Part shown: positions 21,434 to 27,746 of the stretch, in pieces
Position numbering within the stretch: position 1 is the stretch's first letter
How the letters are laid out: each line of letters begins with the position of its first letter
Assembly: GCA_029298735.1 (NCBI GenBank)
Contig: JANSLP010000391.1
Location: forward strand, 1 to 27,746
DNA from: Ophiostoma sp. CBS 140.51
Taxonomy: Eukaryota; Ascomycota; Sordariomycetes; Ophiostomatales; Ophiostomataceae
DNA length: 27,746 nucleotides
Direction of reading: 5' to 3'
The notes under the pieces: generated by a model
Seen by the model: only the letters and a program-made list of their open reading frames with translations
Databases searched by the model: none
What the model was told of the DNA's origin: nothing
Program-made: the position numbers and the translations under genes

Positions 21434-22127
21434 TCATAATGTCTTTCCCATCATTGAAAGGGCAGCAATCCACTCGCCCTTCGTATTAACATTCAAGAAC
21501 CGTTTCTCGGAGGCGTCTTTGGCATCGAGCATCCGTCCGTTCAGTTGGCGAACGACTGATGTTGGCTTTGCGCGTCCGTGTTTCACGTTTTCGGCCAGCC
21601 TTCCCAATGCCTGGGATCCCCAAATAGCCAAGAGAGGCTCACAGAAGCCGTCCGGATTGCGAAAGCAGGTAATTGGGGGGGTCGTAAGATGAGCGCAGCT
21701 GCTCTAGCATGTCGATATTGAGGAGCGGATAGTCACAAGCGATGACAATCCAGGTCGCGGTGGGATCGAACTCGTAAGCGGCGAGAAGTCCAGCAGCAGG
21801 ACCCGCAGATTCAGCATTCTAGTTGGGTTCCAGATCGTAGATGATAGTGATACCAAGTGCTGTGATCTCAGCCAACGTAGAAGCTCCATTTACATGGACA
21901 TGCGAGCTTTCCACGGCCTGCTGAAGCGTTGGATCGAGTGCAGAATCTCTCGCTAATGACACATAAACATTGCGGAATTCTGGGCAAGTTTGACGAAGCA
22001 GGTCTATTTGGTGTCGATACAATAGCCGACCACCTGGCATGGGCAGCATGTGTTTTGGTGACCCGAACCTCGTTGACCCCCCACCTGCAAGCAGTAGTTG
22101 TTTGAGGATCACTGACGGAGCCGACAT
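21434..22127 (-). pseudogene. MobA/MocA-like nucleotidyltransferase pseudogene
   Basis: MobA and MocA add GMP or CMP to molybdenum cofactor. The N-terminal signature LAGGGSTRFGSPK (13-25) is the NTP-binding loop, and ACDYPLL contains the Asp thought to hold the metal. Two lesions interrupt a frame that would otherwise give about 230 aa. One is a TAG at 21819-21821, where CAG to TAG would restore a Gln. The other is a one-base excess in a seven-base G tract (C on the coding strand) at 21675-21681. After the shift the frame resumes as CFRNPDGFCEPLLAIWG and runs to the stop at 21434. The start ATG is at 22127. It converges with the MoeA-like gene (160 bp apart). The homopolymer shift could be an assembly error, but the nonsense codon is independent. 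Confidence 0.85.
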
Positions 22128-22268
22128 ATCTGGTGTCTTTACGGAAAGTAGAGACTTTAGGATCCTTCATCCGTCGTCCAACATGTGACGCGCATGATGG
22201 ACGAATATTGTGGGGTGCATCGGATGCGTGAAGCGATGTGATCTAGCTTCTCAACTGGGCAAAATCTA

Positions 22269-22843
22269 ATGTCTGCAGAGTACGACGGATGTGGATACGG
22301 TTCAATTTGTATTTCCATTCAGTTTTGGGGGGTCATGATGGGCAGCTTTGCACAGTATGCGAGTGGGACTTTCATATCAACCCAGGCTGCATCGCCGGTA
22401 GGCCTTGTGAGCATCTTCTTCGGATTCCTGGCCTGGGGTATAGGAACTTTTTGGTGGGCATTTGCTATTATCAGCATCCTCCATGGAGCTACCGATTATT
22501 GGAAGCCCCGAAGCATACCTTTCGGTTTGCCGACTTGGGCCACTGTCTTTCCTTGGGTAAGCCACCTAAATAAGCTTCTTTCTGTTCCGAGACAACATGC
22601 TGACCTAGTCGTTAGGGTGTATACACAAATGCTGCCCTGCAACTTGGAAAGATCCTCATTTCAGCGGCATTCAGGGTCTAGTCGACGGTACTGGCCATCA
22701 TACTCGTATGTATGTGGCTATTTTGCGTGGTCATGACGATCAAGGGCGCGTTCACTGGCAGCTTATTCGCTTTGGAGCATGGGTGGAAGGTCGCGCCGTA
22801 TCGCGAGTTGGATGCCGATAACGGGAGAGACAAGGCGCATTGA
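22269..22843 (+). pseudogene. C-terminal remnant of a TDT-family transporter
   Basis: This is the last part of a tellurite-resistance/dicarboxylate transporter (PF03595 family; malate permease and sulfite pump relatives). Exon 22269-22556 encodes hydrophobic segments such as GLVSIFFGFLAWGIGTFWWA and ends in PW. A 59-nt intron (22557-22615, donor GTAAGC) separates it from GVYTNAALQLGKILI, so the junction rebuilds the PWGVYT motif. A TAG at 22679-22681, where family members could have Trp (TGG to TAG), breaks the last exon, which then runs open to 22843 through IILVCMWLFCVVM. The N-terminal helices are missing, and the apparent ATG at 22269 is not a credible start. Substrate cannot be told. Confidence 0.7.
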
Positions 22844-23546
22844 TCCGGTAAAAGATAACCTTCATTCTGGAAGAGCGGAAGATAGCAGAGCCGATACGAA
22901 GTTATAAGCCCTTGGCGGGCGACCAGATGATGCAAGCCAAATTCGACATCTGCTCACTTTCCTGGATTCTGCGGTCGTCTGCCGCTTCGCTGAGGAACCA
23001 GCAGCACATAGCCAGTGTCCGGTATGCGAGCAACGGATGGCAATGTAAGAAATATCCCTTCCTTCCCTTCAGGCTTTTAAAAGTTCCGTTCCGGTGACTT
23101 ACGTCATTCATCGTATGCAGGATCGCAGCATGGTCTCGCAGCGGCCATATCCACGATTGTCGTTACACATAACGTTTTAAGAGATACAAAAACAAATGAA
23201 TGCGACTTTTGAAGGTGTGTAGTCCTTACCTGACAGTCCTTTGACCATCACGCATTGGCAGCAGTGGTCGTAAAACTGGCCAATGCGAGATTGTTTATTT
23301 CTCTTTTAGAAGCATTTCTCTTAAGAATCGTTTGCTGCGATCAATTTGCTGCGCCCTAAGTCCTCAATAAACCATCTCACTCTAGTGTTTCAGAGTGTAA
23401 GACTTTCCGAATATTTTGGTTCGGTGAGAATGTTGAAAAGATTTAATAAGAAATTGTTTCGTAAGTGTTTACCAAATAGTCATAAAATAAAATAAAATAT
23501 GTAACTATTTTTAGGTTCCTAATAATTTATTTAGAGGATTATCGAT
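22844..23546. other. Intergenic with possible unrecognisable gene remnant
   Basis: Minus-strand frames between 23160 and 22900 contain IWPLRDHAAILHTMND before a good GTAAGT donor, and RRIQESEQMSN further on. This faintly recalls the end of FAD monooxygenases, but not enough to call. The rest is AT-rich without a gene. Confidence 0.25.
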
Positions 23547-24158
23547 TCATGGCCTTTCGCTCTCTTGACTTGATTCAATTACGCTGCTTGGCGCAATATT
23601 TCCCTCGGTGGCAATACTATCGTGCACACTCTCTGGTACATAATAGTCCTCGCCCTTAAATTGAGAGCCACTAGAGTCAAGACGGTTTTTACCGACATTT
23701 AAGCTAGACGCCTCCTGGCCTTGCGTCGCAACATCTTTCATACCACGTTCTAGGTTCGTAGGCGCTTGAACGGAGACATCGTCATCGTCACCGCCGTGCT
23801 CTCTGTAGAATTGCTCATATTTTTCGGTGGGTCCGCCAGTACCTTCGAAATGTTTCCCACGGGATTGTCTGTCAAAGTTAGCAAAAATTATGCCTCCTAA
23901 AGCTGGACTTGTACATTATCCAATTTACCGGCCCCGTGCATCCAAGTCACCGCCTTCGCTAGGTGGGATGCGTTTATCGTAGCTCCGATTCGTGCTCAAG
24001 TCGTCGCCGGTCTGTACACTAGCACCGTCAAATGTTGTCTCGACGTAGGAGTTGGCGCCAGTCTCATCATCGGCTTGAGGTCGAGCATTGCCGGTTTTAG
24101 ATTGATAGGTGTTGAGGTTGGCTTCAGCCTGCTTAGCAATACGTTCGCTGTCTGACAT
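23547..24158 (-). CDS. Hydrophilic protein of unknown function (183 aa)
   Basis: Two exons, 24158-23929 and 23868-23547, are joined across a 60-nt intron (donor GTAAAT, GCTAAC branch-like site, acceptor GACAG) to give 183 aa. The junction gives ...DARGRQSRGKHFEGTG... in frame. The start is the ATG giving MSDSERIAKQAEANL. A TATAATA (24248-24254, minus strand) lies 90 bp upstream. The protein is rich in Ser/Gly/Asp/Glu/Gln with no hydrophobic segment and includes a DDDD run and the sequence GGPTEKYEQFYREHGG. It is probably disordered, and its composition is like stress-accumulated hydrophilic proteins. I recognise no family. It seems intact and lies between the decayed transporter and the second hemerythrin copy. 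Confidence 0.72.
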
Positions 24159-24570
24159 GGCGTTCGACAATGGTTTCGTTTATTCGTAATTTGTTTTGAT
24201 TTACAGATCGAATGCAGTTTACAAAAGAAGACGTCGTTCTACGAGCGTATTATAGAAGATGGATTTATCAAAGCATGCCAGCAACTTCAAAGCTTACTTA
24301 AACTTTGATGATGTCATATATCCGATTGATGATGTCATGTGCTGTGATCTAAGTCGGTAGTTCCTGAGATGAGAGGCTCTTACTCGTTATATAACATTTA
24401 GTTGCGCGAACGGTCGGATAGAATGACTACAAGGAAAATTGAAGCATTCACAAGGACGAAGACCTTCACGAAGAATCTGTATCATTGGTTGCTCGAGGAC
24501 GTCATTGAAGTAGTAATGTTGACTCATTCAAGAGATTTGAGCCCGTAGCCGCTTTTAAGCGATGAGGCAT

Positions 24571-25881
24571 GTTAATTATCGATCCTGTACGGCGATTCAT
24601 TCCGACTATTGAAGCGATTAAATGCTTTTAGCTGAAGGCGACGTCAACCATTCCATTAAGGTATGTCCGTTTTACTCTTATAGCTCCTAACGACCGCGTC
24701 TCCAAGTCTTGCAGTGTGCCGAGGGTTATTAAACGTTTATATTCTATTAGTCCCACAACTATTGCTCACTTATACCTACCACAACCATCTCATCCGCAGC
24801 TAATACATCACTTATATATCATGTTCCAGCCGCGTCTGTTCGTCTCTACACCAGTCACAGGATTGCTCAAGCAGTTTGTCCCATCCACAGGCCGTCATTT
24901 TGCAGTATCACCCCGATTCAATACCGTCGCAATGTCTACCATCTTAGATGCCATCACTAAAGACCACCGCGAGCTGTAGCAGCACTATGACGAGATCACT
25001 AACTCATCCGACTATGACTACCGGCAGCGTTTTGGTAACTAGTTTACCTGGGAGCTGGCGCGCCACTCTATCGCGGAAGAACAGATTGTCTACCCTGCGT
25101 TTAAGCGCTACCTCGGCCAGGATGGCTATATAATAGCTAAAGAGGACCGTAAGGCACACTATTAAGTAAGGATACTAGCTACCTTATAATAAAGGAGTAT
25201 ATCTTATACGTTAATACGGGCTATTAATAGGTTAAAGAGTTACTTAAGGAGTTCTAGAACACGGATACGAGGTCCGCGGACTACGTACCCAAGATTAAGT
25301 AGCTATAGATATTGCTCGCTAAGCACATCAAAGAGGAGGAAGACCACGATCTACCGATGCTCGAGTTAGCGCTCCAGCAAGACGAGGGCGAGTCCGCGGA
25401 TATGGCTAGGAAATTTAGCCTTACTAAGGCCTTCGTCCCAACCCGGAGCCATTTAAGCGCGGGCGAAAAGCTATATTTCGAGTCGGCCATAGGCATGCTG
25501 GCGGCGCCGATTAACTATATTACCGATCTCTTGCGGAAGTTCCCAGAGAACACTATATCGCCTAATCCATCATGAAGTAAGGTGTAGATGTGGGATGTAT
25601 TACTAACGCTAAAGACACTCGTTGTACGGCTAGTAACTGGATATATTATACGTTATCCGAATTTTTACTTAAGAGGCCTTTCTTTTTACTCTACGGTAGT
25701 TTTCACGAGTGAGATAATATTACGAGAGAGGATACTGACGTTTTGTTATAACTATATTCCTTGGAGGCTTTCGCGGTGGGCTTCTAACGAGGGCGTGACT
25801 AGGCTCCGTTATTATTCACGGTATCCGGTCCTCGTTCGTTATTATTATTAAGGGCCTTTAGCTGCTGTTTATGTAAGAGTT
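24571..25881. repeat. Duplicated hemerythrin locus, copy 2 (mutated)
   Basis: This matches 11457-12793 in direct orientation over gene and flanks. Differences are mostly C-to-T and G-to-A relative to copy 1, plus small indels, as expected after RIP. Confidence 0.9.
24821..25577 (+). pseudogene. Hemerythrin-like pseudogene, RIP-type mutations
   Basis: This is the second copy of the 11713-12474 gene, starting MFQPRLFVSTPV. Exon 1 has TAG at 24977-24979 and 25040-25042 and TAA at 25163-25165. Each lies where copy 1 has CAG or CAA, so all three are C-to-T. Exon 2 has several more stops, for example at the ELW position of copy 1. Where copy 1 carries its single TAA, this copy reads AAA GAG GAC with no stop. 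That shows the ancestor was open there and the two copies broke independently. The last 87 codons (from 25312) are open again and keep the HIKEEEDHD segment. Confidence 0.88.
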
Positions 25882-26200
25882 ATGAGAGCGAATCGATTCT
25901 GATAAAAATAAAAATCGATGAATTCGATGATTGCTGAAAGTGGAAAGTTGAATTTGACGATTGCGAATTTTATTGATTGATGTAAATTTATTATTCTTTC
26001 TTTTGCTCGTGGAGTTGGGATAGATGATATTATATACGTGTATCTGAGTAATTATTTGTCGTGCAATCAATATCATATAGAACTATCAATATCGACAACA
26101 CATATGCGCTCTGTATACAGCGCTCGCTCTCGATACTACCGTTGGACGACGTGATCACCTACGGCAGCGTCGAGAGCACCCTCTTAAATGACATTATAAT
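25882..26200. other. AT-rich spacer between hemerythrin copy 2 and LINE ORF1
   Basis: No gene is seen. Base composition changes sharply near 26200, from AT-rich to GC-rich, where the LINE sequence begins. Its last part may be LINE 5' leader. Confidence 0.4.
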
Positions 26201-27746
26201 ATATTATACGCTCGATCCTTGCACCCCTCTCTTGCCGTATCGCCGCCGGCATGCCCACCACCGCGCGCCGTCACGGCGCCTCACCGCGGCCCTCCCGCCG
26301 TATCCCCGTCGACGGCTAATAAGCGTAGGCGACCACCCATGGCCGACAGCTTGGCACTCGCTAGCAGCCCTCTACCGCGCCGCCCTACGAACGACGTTAT
26401 CGTCGTCTCGGAAGGCCCGCAACGGTCCCCGAACAAACGCAGCCGCACGGCTGTAGGGACGCCCCAGGGCGTGCCCTCTACGCTACCCAACTACGACACC
26501 ATCCCCGACACTACACCGACCCCGAGCAAGATAACCATAGTACGCGCCGCCCAGCCGGCCATTACTCCTCACACCACGAATATCCCTGAGGACGTCGCCA
26601 GGATCTGCGGTATCGCCGACGGCCACGTAGACGCCCTCGCAGCCGCACTCGCTATCGTGTACGTGGCCAACCCCCTTACGGGCGCGGCCGTCGACACGAT
26701 TCTGTAAAAGCTCTTTTACACCGTCACCTCACAGGCCCTCCGCGCCGCCGCGACACCGTCCCCGACCGTCACGGCCACGCCGGTCACTGCCACCGACCAG
26801 CCACCCACGTACGCGTCCAAGCTAGCCACGCAAACCAGCCCCCTGTCATAATAAACAAAAGACCGCCGCAGCAACGGTAACACCACGGCAACGAAGCCAC
26901 CGCCACGCGAGGAAGTCATCCTCCACACTAGCCCGCATGACGTCACCGCCGTCATGCGAGACTATCGTTAACGCCGTCAAGTCCGCCGCCGGCGACCGCA
27001 CACAAGCCTTCGCCGTACGCCAACTCCCAAGCGGCGACAGCGCCGTCGTCTTTCCGGGAGGAACGGACCGGTAGTACGTTAAGGATGTGTCCTGGGCGGA
27101 TAACCTCGGCGTTGACGTTACGATCACCGGCCCGAAAGTCGTCCTCCATAACGTACCCACGGACACACTCCTCCAAGACCTCCGTACAAGGCTTAACACG
27201 CCCTGCCAAGTCCTCTAAACACGCCCTATAATCCGTAAGGACGGCCCGCCGACCCGCGTTGGTAGCCTATGCCTCACCGTAGCCACGGACGCCGACGCCG
27301 CCCTGCTTATCCAGGGTGGCGTTATCCTCACTACCTTTACCGCGCCGTCCCGTATAAGCCGGATACTCGACTATAGATCTGTCACCGCTGCCAGACATGG
27401 GAACACCCAGCACGTGGCTGCCGGAAGCCCCCCCCGATGCGTATACTGCGGAGGCGCCCACGAGAGCCCCTCCTGCGACAAGCCCGCGGAGGAGAGACGC
27501 TGCCCGAACTGCCGGGGACCACACCCGGCCTACTCCCGCACCTGCCCGTTCTATTATACCACCATTAGTAAACATCATGACGCCAACGGCACGGGCCGTC
27601 AGCCGCCAACCCGCCCCGATACAACCGCCGTATCACGCACGCCACAACCCCCCCTTCATCTCTTTTGTTGACGCCGACGTCATTGTCAGCGGCATCTTTG
27701 GCAGCAAACCAGGCTGCGTCTAAAGCGGGAGGTGCGCGCGGTCCTG
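26201..27746 (+). mobile_element. Degenerate LINE ORF1 (gag), Tad-like, cut by window end
   Basis: This is the nucleic-acid-binding ORF1 of a non-LTR retrotransposon. The likely start is the ATG at 26339 (MADSLALASSPLPRRP). A Pro/Thr/Ser-rich part follows, broken by a TAA at 26705-26707 and further stops, then segments such as RQLPSGDSAVVFPGG and LRTRLNTPCQV. Three zinc knuckles close it: CHRCQTWEHPARGC (from 27380), CVYCGGAHESPSC and CPNCRGPHPAYSRTC. The second and third lie in another frame. The shift falls in an eight-C tract at 27428-27435, where seven would keep the frame. ORF2 would lie beyond the window. It is opposite in orientation to the LINE at 15715-17560, so it is a separate copy. 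Confidence 0.85.

Noticed and set aside
22900..23160. Possible FAD-monooxygenase C-terminal remnant on the minus strand
   Set aside because: Only short resemblances (WPLRD, RRIQESEQMSN) and one good donor site. The expected GD motif and following helix are not found.
1..27746. CRISPR arrays, bacterial operons, tRNA or rRNA genes
   Set aside because: No spaced direct repeats were seen, and no rRNA or clear cloverleaf was noticed by eye. The genes are intron-bearing and fungal in type. A tRNA scan was not possible.

Overview
This window looks like nuclear DNA of a filamentous ascomycete (Pezizomycotina). The genes are short and split by 53-114 nt introns with GT...AG ends and CTAAC-like branch points. 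There is a Neurospora-type con-10 gene, a Tad-like LINE, and duplicated sequence carrying C-to-T nonsense changes of the kind made by repeat-induced point mutation (RIP). The species cannot be named from the sequence alone. Overall it reads as a repeat-rich accessory region: a few intact genes among many decayed ones.

Layout. 1-1013: no recognisable gene. 1014-2826 (-): tannase/feruloyl esterase pseudogene. About 3390-3700: GC-rich unclassified block. 4023-7102 (+): broken gene combining OrsD-type C2H2 zinc fingers with a tyrosine-recombinase-like C-terminal part, followed by an unrecognised ORF remnant (7222-7780). 7927-9113 (-): intact short-chain dehydrogenase with two introns, divergent from con-10 (9920-10266, +, two introns). 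11713-12474 (+): hemerythrin-like gene with one in-frame stop. 13628-14818 (+): intact four-exon NmrA-like gene. About 15715-17560 (-): degenerate LINE endonuclease/RT interrupted by a 309-bp element with solo-LTR features and a perfect 5-bp target duplication. 18024-18218 (-): 64-aa hydrophilic protein. 18846-19443: second copy of the con-10 upstream region, with no con-10 after it. 20082-21272 (+): MoeA-like protein lacking a core motif. 21434-22127 (-): MobA-like pseudogene. 22269-22843 (+): truncated TDT-family transporter remnant. 23547-24158 (-): 183-aa hydrophilic protein with one intron. About 24571-25881: second, heavily mutated copy of the hemerythrin locus. From about 26200 to the window end (+): degenerate LINE ORF1 (gag) with three zinc knuckles.

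How it fits together. SDR, con-10 (KGG-motif protein) and hemerythrin-like genes recall stress or sporulation functions, and the two hydrophilic proteins could belong with them. The con-10 promoter and the hemerythrin locus recur in the same order and orientation about 9.6 and 13.1 kb downstream. This suggests one old segmental duplication whose second copy lost con-10, acquired or retained the MoeA/MobA/transporter block, and was then mutated. The MoeA and MobA remnants suggest a former accessory molybdenum-cofactor function that is now decaying.
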